This document shows, in pieces, positions 16,225-25,655 of a DNA stretch of 36,114 nucleotides. This DNA comes from Candidatus Heimdallarchaeota archaeon. Its GTDB lineage: Archaea > Asgardarchaeota > Heimdallarchaeia > Heimdallarchaeales > Heimdallarchaeaceae. The notes under the pieces were generated by a model. It was given only the letters and a program-made list of their open reading frames with translations. It was not told where the DNA came from and did not search any database. A program made the translations under genes and the position numbers. Position 1 is the stretch's first letter, and each line of letters opens with the position of its first letter. The stretch spans positions 1-36,114 of the forward strand of contig JAEOTE010000065.1 of NCBI GenBank assembly GCA_016839945.1. The letters run 5' to 3'.

Positions 16225-18459
16225 ATGTCATTTATAGAACGTTTACAATTAACACCCGAGGAGAAACAAATTTATCAACTTCTCCTTGGCAGCGGACAAC
16301 TAACAGCTTCTGAAGTAGCTCAATTCAGTAACTTACATTATTCTAATGTTAAAACAGCATTGGATTCTTTAATCAATAAAGGCGCAGTGGGTGCATCTGA
16401 GGGATACATCAATAAGTTCTACGTAAAAATCCCACTTGGATATTTAGCTACTACTAGCGATAAATTGAATGAAGATATCAATCAAAACATAAGTGAGACA
16501 AAATCCTTTATTGAAAACAAAAAGAATACTTTTGAAAATCTTAGAGGATCATTAACCTCACAATTATCAGAATCTGTTGGTAGGAAAAAAGCAGAAATAG
16601 ATCAGAAGTTAAATCAAACTTCATCACAATTTCAGACTTCAGCACAGCAAAAGAAAGAAAACCTTTCGCAAAAGTCATCTGAACTAGCTTCTAAATGGTC
16701 TTCTATTAATAACAACCAAAAAACGTCCATACAATCCTCTGTAAAAGAGGTTTTAGGCTCTAATGTAGAAAACCTCAATCAAGCTAAAACCTCCATTAAT
16801 ACCATCGTAGAAAATGTAAAGCAGAAAAACATTGAATCAATTGCTAATTCTAATGCTGAAATTGAACAAAGTGTAGCTCAATCTATTGAAAAAATCCAAA
16901 CTACTGCTCAAGCTTTAGGTCCTAAAGTAGATGAGCTTCGACAATCTTTGACAACTGATTTAGAAGGAATAGTTGAAACATTCAAACAAAGCACAGATAC
17001 AACAAAATTAGATGTTCGAGCATTTAATAGAACTCAGGCAGATAAGTATCTTGGTTATTCGGAAGAAACCACAAGGAAAACAGGAGAAGCAATAGATGGA
17101 ATTTCTGAATCAGCGACAAGTTCACTATCAGAACTAAATAGTTCTCTCGAATTAGTTTTAGATAGAAAAGTAGAAGATTTATCCCTTCAAGTACAAGAAG
17201 CATTATCTGCTTTGAATGAAAAAGTAACTGGTATCAAAGAGAGTTTGAAAGAAGAATTATTACAACAAAAGAATGTAACAATTTCTAATACAATATCACA
17301 GATTAAAGAATCTATGGCTCTTAAATATACAGACCTTCAAAATAATGAACAAACTCAAAGGAACAATATGATTAGTGAAAGAGATATTTTCACACAAAAA
17401 TTGGAAGCTCATTATACTGAAACTTTGGATAATTACAATCAGAATATTAATACAATTAATGAGAATACTAAAACAAGATTAAATACTTTTGCAGAAGGTT
17501 TAGCCACTCAATTCAATGAATTATCTGCTAATACAGAAAACAACTTGAATTTACATTTACAAGCCTTCAAGGATCTATCGCAGCAACTAAATACAACTAC
17601 AGGTGAAGAATTGGCTATTGGTTCAGATAGATTGAAAGAGAAATGGACTGATTTAATAGAAAAAGCAGAAACTTTGATACAAGAAAGTGAAGCAAAAATC
17701 AATCAAAATTATCAAGAAGTAAATAATCTTATTCAAACAACTAAAGATACGATATCTGAAGAATTAGATAATTACTTGCAACAAACATTGGATTCAACAA
17801 TAGCAGTAACAAATGAAGTTCTTAATGTGTCCAAAACAGGTATTGATGAAGGAAAGGAGTTACTATCTGGAAACTTAAACAATGAAATTGATGAATCAGT
17901 AAAATACTTCGAAGATACAGGAAGGAAATTTAACGATACTGCAAACTATCTAATTAGCGCTACTATGAAGCTAAAAAATGATTTTAGAGATTTAGAAGCT
18001 ACATCAAAAGAAATTCAACTTCCACCAATCCAAACTACTTCAATAGTAGGACTTGATGCTGTTTTGGATCACATGGCAAGAATAATAGGCAGTACAAAAA
18101 GCAATGTAACTATCCTTTCGCCAAAACATGAATATATACCTCTTGAAGCTGTAAAAGGTTTACAAAGAGCTAATATTACACTGGTAACTACATTAGATGA
18201 AGAAATTAACAAAGATTGGATAGATAATGCGGCTTCTACAGCTGTAGATGTAAACGTAGAAATAAGGAAACTTAAGGGAGTAGATATACCTCAATTTATT
18301 GGAGTAGAGAGAGATCAAGAAGAGGTTTTAATAGCTGCTCAAGATGAAGCAACAGGAGAAGTAGTTGGAATTTTGAGTCAATCTACATATTTTGCAAAGC
18401 TAGCATCTTTTGTTATTATATCCCATCATGCTAAAGGTAATTCAACAAAAATCAGGTAA
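16225..18459 (+). CDS. TrmB-like DNA-binding protein with about 500-residue coiled coil
   Basis: This protein of about 744 residues has three parts. Residues 1-75 are a TrmB-type winged helix (LTPEEKQIYQLLLGSGQ, ASEVAQFSNLHYSNVKTALD, KGAVGASEGYINKFYV). Residues about 80-590 are nearly pure helix, rich in Gln, Asn, Ser, Glu and Lys, with long heptad runs and almost no Pro; this is a very long coiled coil. Residues 600-740 resemble the sensor part of TrmB regulators (VGLDAVLDHMARIIGSTKSN, VTILSPKHEYIPL). Normal TrmB proteins are 250-350 residues with a short coiled coil. The start at ATG 16225 has GGTGA 5 nt before it; GTG 16216 is less likely. It could be a regulator or a chromosome-bridging protein. 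Confidence 0.85.
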   Translation: MSFIERLQLTPEEKQIYQLLLGSGQLTASEVAQFSNLHYSNVKTALDSLINKGAVGASEGYINKFYVKIPLGYLATTSDKLNEDINQNISETKSFIENKKNTFENLRGSLTSQLSESVGRKKAEIDQKLNQTSSQFQTSAQQKKENLSQKSSELASKWSSINNNQKTSIQSSVKEVLGSNVENLNQAKTSINTIVENVKQKNIESIANSNAEIEQSVAQSIEKIQTTAQALGPKVDELRQSLTTDLEGIVETFKQSTDTTKLDVRAFNRTQADKYLGYSEETTRKTGEAIDGISESATSSLSELNSSLELVLDRKVEDLSLQVQEALSALNEKVTGIKESLKEELLQQKNVTISNTISQIKESMALKYTDLQNNEQTQRNNMISERDIFTQKLEAHYTETLDNYNQNINTINENTKTRLNTFAEGLATQFNELSANTENNLNLHLQAFKDLSQQLNTTTGEELAIGSDRLKEKWTDLIEKAETLIQESEAKINQNYQEVNNLIQTTKDTISEELDNYLQQTLDSTIAVTNEVLNVSKTGIDEGKELLSGNLNNEIDESVKYFEDTGRKFNDTANYLISATMKLKNDFRDLEATSKEIQLPPIQTTSIVGLDAVLDHMARIIGSTKSNVTILSPKHEYIPLEAVKGLQRANITLVTTLDEEINKDWIDNAASTAVDVNVEIRKLKGVDIPQFIGVERDQEEVLIAAQDEATGEVVGILSQSTYFAKLASFVIISHHAKGNSTKIR

Positions 18460-18508
18460 TCTCAATAATTATCTTTAGTTCTTTTTTTTCTTATAACTAA
18501 AATCATAT

Positions 18509-18760
18509 ATGATAAACATAGTTGTTGAGAAGACTTTAAAAAGAGATGTTCTCGGTAAACGTAAAAAATACAAGGTGTATAGAAAAATGCCAACTGTTAT
18601 AGATGCTGATTGTTGTATTGCTTGTGGAGCTTGTGTTGACATTTGTCCTGAAAATGTATATGATCTGGGTGATGTTGCAATTGTTGCAAGAAAAGAAGAC
18701 TGTACAGATTGTGGTCTTTGCATAGACGAATGTCCAAATGAATGTATTGATTTCGAATAA
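18509..18760 (+). CDS. 2[4Fe-4S] ferredoxin
   Basis: Two cluster motifs are complete: CIACGACVDICP and CTDCGLCIDECP, each C-x2-C-x2-C-x3-C-P. This small electron carrier would serve soluble oxidoreductases. The first ATG gives 83 residues with a basic leader (KTLKRDVLGKRKKYKVYRK). An internal ATG at 18590 (MPTVIDADCC) would give a usual 56-residue ferredoxin. A TATA-like TTATAAC at 18489-18495 places the transcript start near 18515-18520, after the first ATG, which favours the shorter form. No partner enzyme is adjacent. Confidence 0.88.
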   Translation: MINIVVEKTLKRDVLGKRKKYKVYRKMPTVIDADCCIACGACVDICPENVYDLGDVAIVARKEDCTDCGLCIDECPNECIDFE

Positions 18761-18892
18761 TACTTTCATTTATTTTTCTTCTTTTTCTCAGTTTCTTTCC
18801 CTCAGTTAATATTTTCAATATATTTTCAGAAATTAAGTAGTCTTTCGGAAGTAACCTACATGTTTATTTACTGAATTTTTATTTTAGAGATA

Positions 18893-21829
18893 ATGGAAGT
18901 ATTAACTTGCGTTTATCTAAAAACTCTTTCACAAGTTGATGGTGAGAATCCTCGCTCAACTCTTCTAATTGATGTAGATGGACAAAACTACAACTTAAAC
19001 CTCTGGAATCCTTGGAACGAAATAGTTGACTATCTTCAACCATATACAACTCTAAAATTATATAGTGTAAAAAAAATCTCTGGAAAAGATTCAACATATT
19101 TCTCAACAGACTCAAACACAATCGTTGTTGCGGATCCTGATATTCTTATAAATGCGACAGCAATTAATAATGTTTCATACTGCTCCCGAAGTTATTATTT
19201 GAGTGAAATGATTGGTGAATCTATTTCTCCTTATATTGCAGTAAGAGGTTCTATTATTCACGATTGTTTAAGTTATGCCATCATGAACAATACAAAACCT
19301 TCAGAGAATTTATCGCAAGTTTTAGATATTTTTTCTCTTCAGTATGAGAATTTTGGTTACTCCAAAGAAGATGTGCATCAAGAATTAAGAGAAATGGCAG
19401 AATGTCTTGATCCTTTTGTAGAAAACCTATCAGGTGACTCTCTTCCAGAAACACTATTTTTGTCACCTGATTTTGGAATAAGAGGAAGAATTGATCTTTT
19501 GAATAATGGTCACATCTTTGAATTGAAAACAGGTAAAATCTCTGAAAATAATGACGCACGACCTTCAGATATAAGGCAAGTTGCATTATACCGGTATGGT
19601 CTAGGAGATTATACTGCAGATAAGGATCCTGAAAAAGGTTCTATCCTCTATGTAGGTACTAACAAGGTTGTAAGAAAAATAGTAGAACCAAACTGGAAGA
19701 TGCTAAAATATGCTATGGGCAAAAGGAACATCGCATATATGGTTTCATATCAAGGTTATATTCCTCTGATACTTCCAGAATCTGCAAGGAGAAAATGCCA
19801 GAAATGTTCAATAAAGCATTTCTGTTATATTGTGTGCGCAGGTTTAAATCAACAACGAAACTGTTCAGAATGCCCACATAATGAACTCTGTAAACAGCAA
19901 GCTCTTCCAGAATCATATCGAGAATATTTCAACCGTTTTTCAAGATGGATAAGAGAAGAGAAAAATGAATCAAGAAGAAATTTCTCTGATTTATGGAATT
20001 TGAATGTTGATCAAAGGGTCGCAAAAGGAAAAACGATTCAAAATATGATTCTTGAAAATGAACAAAGTGAAAATGGAAACACTAAATTACTTTTCTCTTG
20101 CGATAACAAATCAGAACTTCGCGAAGGAGATATTGTTGTTTTAAGTGATGGCAAGGTTCTTCACGGACCTATAGCTACAGGTGTAGTTTCATCTGTATCA
20201 AATACATCAATTGAAGTAGACACTAGAGCAATTGGAGACAAAATGTCTGTGTTAGACTTGTATTCAATAGATGTAGGTTTTCGAAGACAACAGAGAGGTT
20301 TGTTTAATCTTGTTTTCAAGAAGAAGGATTTTAGAGACATTATTGTTGAAGAAAAACCTTCTCTTATTGATGAAGTTGAGGGAGATTTTATTCAAAACAA
20401 CCAAACTCAAAACAAATCTATAGAGAAAATATTAGGCACCCAAAATTATTGTCTCATTCAAGGACCTGCTGGAACAGGTAAAACTCACGTTATTGCAAAA
20501 GTAGCCATTATACTAGCTGAAAAAGGGGAAAAAGTTTTACTAACAGCATTTACTAATCGAGCAGTTGATAATATCTGTTTATATCTATTAAGAAACAATT
20601 ATCACAAATTCATTAGATTAGGATCTTCTCATTCTATTCTCAGAGAAATAAGAGATTATACACTTAGTGAATATAAAGAAAGAAACGAAGAAAAATCCAC
20701 ACAAAGTATTTTAGAGGATTTTCCAATAATTGTAGCTACTACTTCGACAATTTCAAATCCTGTATTCGAGAAAATAGGAACTCAAACAATTATAATTGAT
20801 GAAGCAAGTCAAATGACAGAACCAACAGTATTATCAGCTCTAATTGAAGGTGATAGGTTTATACTAGTTGGTGATCACAAGCAACTTCCACCAGTAGTGC
20901 AAAGTTCTAAGGTATCCGAAGAAGGGATGAGTCTCTCTCTCTTTGAGAGATTAGCAAAAGCTAATTCTAGTAACGTTCATCTCTTACAACAACAATTTAG
21001 AATGAATGAAAAACTAATAGATTACTCAAACAAACAATTTTATGATAAAAAACTAAGCTCCTTCAATGATGAAATAAGAAAACAAAATCTATCTAAATTA
21101 TCTAATTATATTGGAGATTATAATGAGATTCAACACAGTAGTATTTATGATCCAGACTATCCTTTGATTTTTGTACCTGTGAAAGGTAATTTTCAACATA
21201 AGAAAAAGATTAACGAAGAGGAAGCTAAAATTGTTGGTCAAATTGTCTCAAACTTTCTTAAATTAGGATTGAATATCGAACAATTAGGAGTTATTTGCCC
21301 CTATAGAGGTCAAGTCAGTGAAATTAGACGCTTAGTACATCCTACAGTAACTGTTGATACTGTTGATCGTTTTCAAGGAAGTGATCGTGAAGTCATTATA
21401 CTTTCTTTAGTCGAATCTCAAATTCATGGAAGTAAAGGTTTTGCTGATGAACGTAGACTTAATGTTGCTTTAACTCGAGCTAAGAAAAAACTAATTGTTG
21501 TTGGAGATCCTCAAGGAAAACAAGACGTATTAGAAAATTATATCAAATATCTAAATGAAAATGCTAAACAGATTGATGCTATAGAACCAAAATCCCCAAC
21601 TTCAATTGAACAAGATTTGATAATTGTAGCAGATAATATTAATAAAACTGCAAGGATACTAAAAGATGCTACTGCCAAGTGCTTAATCTGTTTTGAGCAA
21701 ATTCAAGATGATGCAATTGAATGTCCTAACTGTAAATCTCTATTTCATATTGATCATATCATTAAATGGATTAAAAATTATGATCGTTGCCCATATTGTA
21801 AAACTAAACTGTCGGCATTTCTTAAATAG
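18893..21829 (+). CDS. Dna2-like nuclease-helicase with C-terminal RING-type zinc finger
   Basis: This 978-residue protein joins three parts. Residues 90-335 are a RecB/Cas4-type nuclease: His123 (GSIIHD), Asp201 (GRIDLL), Glu210 and Lys212 (FELKTGK) and Gln229 (QVALYRYG). Cys97 and C-x2-C-x5-C at 302-311 match the Dna2 iron-sulfur cluster, and another Cys group (CSECPHNELC, 324-333) follows. Residues 500-890 are a superfamily 1 Upf1/Dna2 helicase: GPAGTGKT (524-531), DEAS (636-639), VGDHKQLPP, QQFRMN, VDRFQGSDREV and NVALTRAKKKL. Residues 930-969 are a RING-like finger, C-x2-C-x10-C-x2-C-x4-H-x2-H-x10-C-x2-C with the typical WIKxxxxCPYC ending. Dna2 processes flaps and broken ends. The RING is an unusual addition. 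Confidence 0.93.
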   Translation: MEVLTCVYLKTLSQVDGENPRSTLLIDVDGQNYNLNLWNPWNEIVDYLQPYTTLKLYSVKKISGKDSTYFSTDSNTIVVADPDILINATAINNVSYCSRSYYLSEMIGESISPYIAVRGSIIHDCLSYAIMNNTKPSENLSQVLDIFSLQYENFGYSKEDVHQELREMAECLDPFVENLSGDSLPETLFLSPDFGIRGRIDLLNNGHIFELKTGKISENNDARPSDIRQVALYRYGLGDYTADKDPEKGSILYVGTNKVVRKIVEPNWKMLKYAMGKRNIAYMVSYQGYIPLILPESARRKCQKCSIKHFCYIVCAGLNQQRNCSECPHNELCKQQALPESYREYFNRFSRWIREEKNESRRNFSDLWNLNVDQRVAKGKTIQNMILENEQSENGNTKLLFSCDNKSELREGDIVVLSDGKVLHGPIATGVVSSVSNTSIEVDTRAIGDKMSVLDLYSIDVGFRRQQRGLFNLVFKKKDFRDIIVEEKPSLIDEVEGDFIQNNQTQNKSIEKILGTQNYCLIQGPAGTGKTHVIAKVAIILAEKGEKVLLTAFTNRAVDNICLYLLRNNYHKFIRLGSSHSILREIRDYTLSEYKERNEEKSTQSILEDFPIIVATTSTISNPVFEKIGTQTIIIDEASQMTEPTVLSALIEGDRFILVGDHKQLPPVVQSSKVSEEGMSLSLFERLAKANSSNVHLLQQQFRMNEKLIDYSNKQFYDKKLSSFNDEIRKQNLSKLSNYIGDYNEIQHSSIYDPDYPLIFVPVKGNFQHKKKINEEEAKIVGQIVSNFLKLGLNIEQLGVICPYRGQVSEIRRLVHPTVTVDTVDRFQGSDREVIILSLVESQIHGSKGFADERRLNVALTRAKKKLIVVGDPQGKQDVLENYIKYLNENAKQIDAIEPKSPTSIEQDLIIVADNINKTARILKDATAKCLICFEQIQDDAIECPNCKSLFHIDHIIKWIKNYDRCPYCKTKLSAFLK

Positions 21830-21897
21830 GGCTTTCTCTTCTTCTATCCTTTAGTTCGGAAAAATGAAAAAAGAAAAAAAAAAGGAAAAAATTTGGT

Positions 21898-23730
21898 TTA
21901 TTTTCTGAATCTTCTGAATGCTAGTATAGATGCTAGTCCAAGGAATGATAGGAATATTAATCCAGCTATTCCTGTTTCTGTTGCAGTTACACGTACTGTG
22001 AAACCTGCAGCTTCAACATAATCAATAGCTAAATCAAGATCAAATGCATATGGAACTAATTCATCATTAAATCCTACTAGAACATTTGGGAATGGACAGG
22101 TTGCGGCAGAGCCAAGACCTTCAAGAATTTCATCAACGATGGTTTGACGTGGGCATGAGTGACTAATAGCTTTACGGATGAATTTAGCAGCTTCAGGGGT
22201 TCCTAGAGGTGTTAATTCACCAGTACCTAAGATTGGGTGTTTCATGTTGATTGACATTTCTTGATGAGATGGATCTCCAATTAATACACCTTCAATTAAA
22301 GTCTCACCTTCAAAGTCTGATAAGACTGGGTAGTATTGTGCATCCATGATGTCATAGTTTCCTAGTTTCAATTCTGAAATAGCGTTATCCTTACCCATTA
22401 CATGGGTTATGTAAAGATCAGTTAGGAAGGGTTGAACACCACCAGAAATAATGGTATCATCCCAGTATGGGTTTGGTACCATGTGAACTGTGCTGCTTAC
22501 TGAATCAAAACTGCTTAACATAAATGCACCAGGAGATTTGACTAGGTTGAAACCAATAGTTGGGTCTCCTGGGGGTAATCCAAAGATGTCATAACCATGG
22601 GTTGCAATTAATTCTTCTACACCAGTACCGTCGCCTTTATGTTTGTCAAGAATATAATAAGCTAGAAGACTTAATGGGAAGTTATACATAGTAACTAAAC
22701 GGTAAACCAATTGACCACCAGCACCAGGAATGGTTATTTCTATAGAATCATTAGTTCCAAGGAATCTAACTAGATTACCATATTCGCTTGAAGCCATTAC
22801 TGGAGACATAAATAATTCCATTGTGTATTTAATATCTTCTGGAAGTACAGGTTCACCATCATTGAATTTAGCATCTGGGTCAAGATTAACAGTTATGTTA
22901 ATTGGGTGAGTTGCACCTACGATGGGTCCATCAATTGTCCAGTTCTTAGCGATAACAGCTCCCCATTCACGTGTAACTTGTTCTCTTTGAACTAGTTGTG
23001 CATGGATCATTTGCATCCATTGAAAGTCGTAAAATGAGGCTCCTTCATAAATGTTGTATTCTCTAAGATCTGCTGGGATACAGTATTTGATGATATTATC
23101 ATCAGGGTCATCCCAGAGCCATGGACGTTGATTACCGCTAGCAAATAACATATCATCTATTCCAGTAAGACCAACTTTGTATCCAAAGAGTGATTGTGGA
23201 TAAATGATGGCAATTGCAGGAAGATCGTCGAAAATAATTTCTTGTATGTCAAATGCTAGTTCAATTCTTGCAACTGGATCTAATTCAGCAAGATAATCAT
23301 CTAGCATATCATCGTATACTGGATTGGAATATTGATAATGGTTGTCACCTGCTGGATGGATACTCAATGTGTCAAAAAGACCAGTGAGATCTAGATCCAA
23401 ATCCCATGACCATCCGACAAAGAGAAGGTCGTATCCTCCATCTTCATATACTGGAATATAATTATAATCCAATAATGGATGTGCCCATGTTCTTGGACCT
23501 ATATTACCCCATCCTGTAGATTCATGGAATGATATTCCAATACCTGCTTTTGGTAGCAATTGCTCCATTAGTAATGACCATTGGTTACGGGCTGGACTTG
23601 TGTTTGGCGATAGTATGTTAATCGAAAAGGCTGTTTGAATTGTAACGTCTTGTGCTAGTACATTACCAGCAACCATGGAAAAACCAAATAAAACAATTAG
23701 GCTTATGCCTAACAATGCTTTTTTATTCAT
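21898..23730 (-). CDS. Family 5 (oligopeptide-type) solute-binding protein, apparently circularly permuted, membrane anchored
   Basis: The 610-residue protein has a signal peptide (1-27, ending VLAQ) and a C-terminal membrane helix with basic tail (about 587-610, ending FRRFRK), so it should stand on the outer face of the membrane. Parts typical of the end of family 5 proteins come first: GGYDLLFVGWSWDLD (98-112), the YQYSNPVYDDML stretch and DIQEIIFDDLPAIAIIYP (161-178). Parts typical of the beginning follow: DLREYNIYEGASFYDFQW (221-238), IAKNWTI and FNDGEPVLPEDIKYT (289-303). The AIDYVEAAGF element comes last, just before the anchor. ATG 23730 is chosen because AAGGTGA lies just before it. 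No permease genes of the oligopeptide type are near. Confidence 0.88.
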   Translation of the reverse strand: MNKKALLGISLIVLFGFSMVAGNVLAQDVTIQTAFSINILSPNTSPARNQWSLLMEQLLPKAGIGISFHESTGWGNIGPRTWAHPLLDYNYIPVYEDGGYDLLFVGWSWDLDLDLTGLFDTLSIHPAGDNHYQYSNPVYDDMLDDYLAELDPVARIELAFDIQEIIFDDLPAIAIIYPQSLFGYKVGLTGIDDMLFASGNQRPWLWDDPDDNIIKYCIPADLREYNIYEGASFYDFQWMQMIHAQLVQREQVTREWGAVIAKNWTIDGPIVGATHPINITVNLDPDAKFNDGEPVLPEDIKYTMELFMSPVMASSEYGNLVRFLGTNDSIEITIPGAGGQLVYRLVTMYNFPLSLLAYYILDKHKGDGTGVEELIATHGYDIFGLPPGDPTIGFNLVKSPGAFMLSSFDSVSSTVHMVPNPYWDDTIISGGVQPFLTDLYITHVMGKDNAISELKLGNYDIMDAQYYPVLSDFEGETLIEGVLIGDPSHQEMSINMKHPILGTGELTPLGTPEAAKFIRKAISHSCPRQTIVDEILEGLGSAATCPFPNVLVGFNDELVPYAFDLDLAIDYVEAAGFTVRVTATETGIAGLIFLSFLGLASILAFRRFRK

Positions 23731-23786
23731 ATTTTTATTCACCTTTTTATATTCCACCAAAAACATTTCTTATAGGTGGAACTAGT

Positions 23787-23818
23787 GAAATCTTGATTTC
23801 CATCTATATATATTTTTT
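23787..23818 (-). promoter_or_regulatory. Promoter and inverted repeat of the binding-protein gene
   Basis: On the minus strand a TATA-like run AAAAAATATATATAG (23804-23818) precedes the binding-protein gene. Transcription would begin near 23785, leaving a leader of about 55 nt. Between box and start lies the inverted repeat GAAATC-tt-GATTTC (23787-23800), a possible operator. A further palindrome, ATTCTA-a-TAGAAT, lies upstream at 23858-23870. Confidence 0.45.
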
Positions 23819-23998
23819 GGGTTTTTATTTTAATAATTGGATTATTAGAGAATTTTCATTCTAATAGAATAATTTCATTTTTTTGTCAATTCCGATTAAG
23901 AATAAGAACCCTTTTTACGCCATTTACAACTTTTCATTCCAATTGTTGGAATAAAAAAAACACTCTAGTAGAACCTCTTATCTAATGGTTAGATTATT

Positions 23999-24472
23999 TT
24001 ATGAGACATTGACCATTAATTTCATAACTTGCCATAATATCAATGCAAGAAGAACTAGGAAACCTCCCCCAAAATAATACGTGAAAGAGTTGAAAGTTGC
24101 TTCCTTAAAGCTTTCTTTACTTATAGGATCTGATCCAAATATTTTTTGTTTAATACCTGATATAAACGCTGATTGACCAATATTACCAAGACATGCACCG
24201 ATAATAATTACCAAAGCTACCTCACCATAAATAATATATTGCATAAAATCCAAAATAAAAATTAATTCATTGTCGAAGCCATAAAGAAATATCAATATTA
24301 TTATTAAGTCGATAATAGAAAAAACGAATGCAGTAATAAATCCAAGAAATGCAATTCTGGGCCAATTTATTTTAACTCTGTCTCCCTTTTCTTCTTTTTC
24401 TTCTGTCTCTTTCTTTTCGACTTCTATATCTTCGACTTCTTTACTTTGCCATTTCTTCTTTTTTTCACTCAT
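23999..24472 (-). CDS. Three-helix membrane protein with charged N-terminus, partner of the ABC ATPase
   Basis: This 157-residue protein is not of a family I recognise. Residues 1-36 are almost all Lys, Glu and Asp and should be cytosolic. Hydrophobic helices lie at about 40-63, 80-98 and 132-152, with a conserved-looking GACLGNIGQSAFISG loop between. The start ATG at 24472 overlaps the stop of the ATPase gene by 8 nt, so the two are cotranscribed and probably made in a fixed ratio. A longer frame to 24529 has no support. It is likely a membrane subunit of, or accessory to, the ATPase; this is inference from overlap. Confidence 0.75.
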   Translation of the reverse strand: MSEKKKKWQSKEVEDIEVEKKETEEKEEKGDRVKINWPRIAFLGFITAFVFSIIDLIIILIFLYGFDNELIFILDFMQYIIYGEVALVIIIGACLGNIGQSAFISGIKQKIFGSDPISKESFKEATFNSFTYYFGGGFLVLLALILWQVMKLMVNVS

Positions 24473-25493
24473 TCTTTTCACTTCGAGCTGTAATAGCAGA
24501 ACCGCAGTAATTACAGAATTTTGAATCATCAGTTACCATATTACCACACATTGAACAGGTTATTATTTGATTATTGTTCTTAAAACTGCTTGGTTCAAAT
24601 ATGGGTTCTAAGATTATTTTTCCTTTTTGTGCAATTATTGAAAAATGTTTGGGATTGTTTAGATTTTGAATTATATTGGTAGGAATGGCTAATCGATTTT
24701 GTCTGTCTATTTCCAACAATCGACTCTTTTCCAACTTACGAAGTTGAATTTCACTACTATGTTGCCCTACAATTATTCCATCTCTTAATTCCAAAATTCT
24801 ATCTGCTCTGGAAGCAACTTGTTGAGAATGAGTGACTATACAAATTGCAATACCCAATTCCTCATTAATCCTGTCAAAAAGATCAAGTATATTTTCTGAA
24901 GTTAGAGCATCCAAATCTCCTGTTGGTTCATCTCCAATTAAGATTTTGGGATTTGTGATAAGTGTTGTAGCAATTGCAGCTCTCTTTTTTTCCCCACCTG
25001 AGAGTGTGTTTTCTTTTTTATTTCTTTTCTCCCAAATACCTAAAAATCTTAGTAGAAATTCTGTTTGTTCTTTAACTACGCTAGGTTTGATTTTCGCGTA
25101 ATATCCAGCTAGTTCAATATTTTCTTTGACTGTTAAATGAAGCAACAATTTGCTATCCTGAAAAATCACACCTGCAAATCTTCTTCTTGCTTTTATAATC
25201 TCTTCTAAGGATGATCGTGTAATGTCTTTTGTAAGATATTTCCAAAAAACTTTCCCAGAAGTGGGTTTTGTTATTCCAGAAATTATGCTTACTAAAGTTG
25301 TTTTACCTGAACCACTGGGTCCAATTAGAAATAATTTCTCTTTAGGATAAACCTTGAAAGAAACTCCTCTCAATGCTTGAGTTTCAATTTTACCTGTTTT
25401 GTATATTTTTATTATATCTTCTGCTACTAGTAGTGGTAAATTATTATTTTCATCTACCGTATGTCGCGAAGTAGAGAGCTCTGCGTTAGTCAT
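24465..25493 (-). CDS. ABC transporter ATPase (MacB/LolD-like) with C-terminal zinc ribbon
   Basis: This 342-residue protein has an ATPase domain of the MacB/LolD type: GPSGSGKTT (Walker A), FQDSKLLLHLTVKENIELA (Q-loop), TLSGGEKKRAAIATTL (signature), ILIGDEPTGDLD (Walker B and D-loop) and IVTHSQQVA (H-loop). After about residue 240 there is an extra part ending in a zinc ribbon, CSMCGN and CNYCGS. I chose ATG 25493 (MTNAELSTS) because AAAAGGAGAAAA precedes it and a TATA-like TTTATACTTAA lies at 25541-25551. ATPases of this type normally work with FtsX-fold permeases. No such permease is adjacent, only two unfamiliar membrane proteins. Confidence 0.92.
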   Translation of the reverse strand: MTNAELSTSRHTVDENNNLPLLVAEDIIKIYKTGKIETQALRGVSFKVYPKEKLFLIGPSGSGKTTLVSIISGITKPTSGKVFWKYLTKDITRSSLEEIIKARRRFAGVIFQDSKLLLHLTVKENIELAGYYAKIKPSVVKEQTEFLLRFLGIWEKRNKKENTLSGGEKKRAAIATTLITNPKILIGDEPTGDLDALTSENILDLFDRINEELGIAICIVTHSQQVASRADRILELRDGIIVGQHSSEIQLRKLEKSRLLEIDRQNRLAIPTNIIQNLNNPKHFSIIAQKGKIILEPIFEPSSFKNNNQIITCSMCGNMVTDDSKFCNYCGSAITARSEKNE

Positions 25494-25602
25494 AATCTCT
25501 GTTTTCTCCTTTTCATGCAAAATGCAATTTCGATAAGAAGTTAAGTATAAACATCTATGAAGTTTACTGTTTTTGATAGAATCACAATGACTGTGGCTAA
25601 TA

Positions 25603-25632
25603 GGAAAAATCGAAAGACCTCTTAATCTTTCG
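25603..25632 (-). terminator. Hairpin plus T-run after the 338-residue membrane protein gene
   Basis: On the minus strand CGAAAGA-(8 nt)-TCTTTCG (25611-25632) is followed by ATTTTTCC. It starts 24 nt after the stop of the membrane protein gene at 25656. With the new TATA-like box at 25541-25551, this separates that gene from the ATPase gene as a transcription unit. Confidence 0.55.
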
Positions 25633-25655
25633 TTCAAACTTCTTTATTTATGAGT

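Noticed and set aside
18893..19900. Cas4-like nuclease as sign of a CRISPR-Cas locus
   Set aside because: The domain is part of a Dna2-type helicase, and no other cas gene or repeat array is present in the window.
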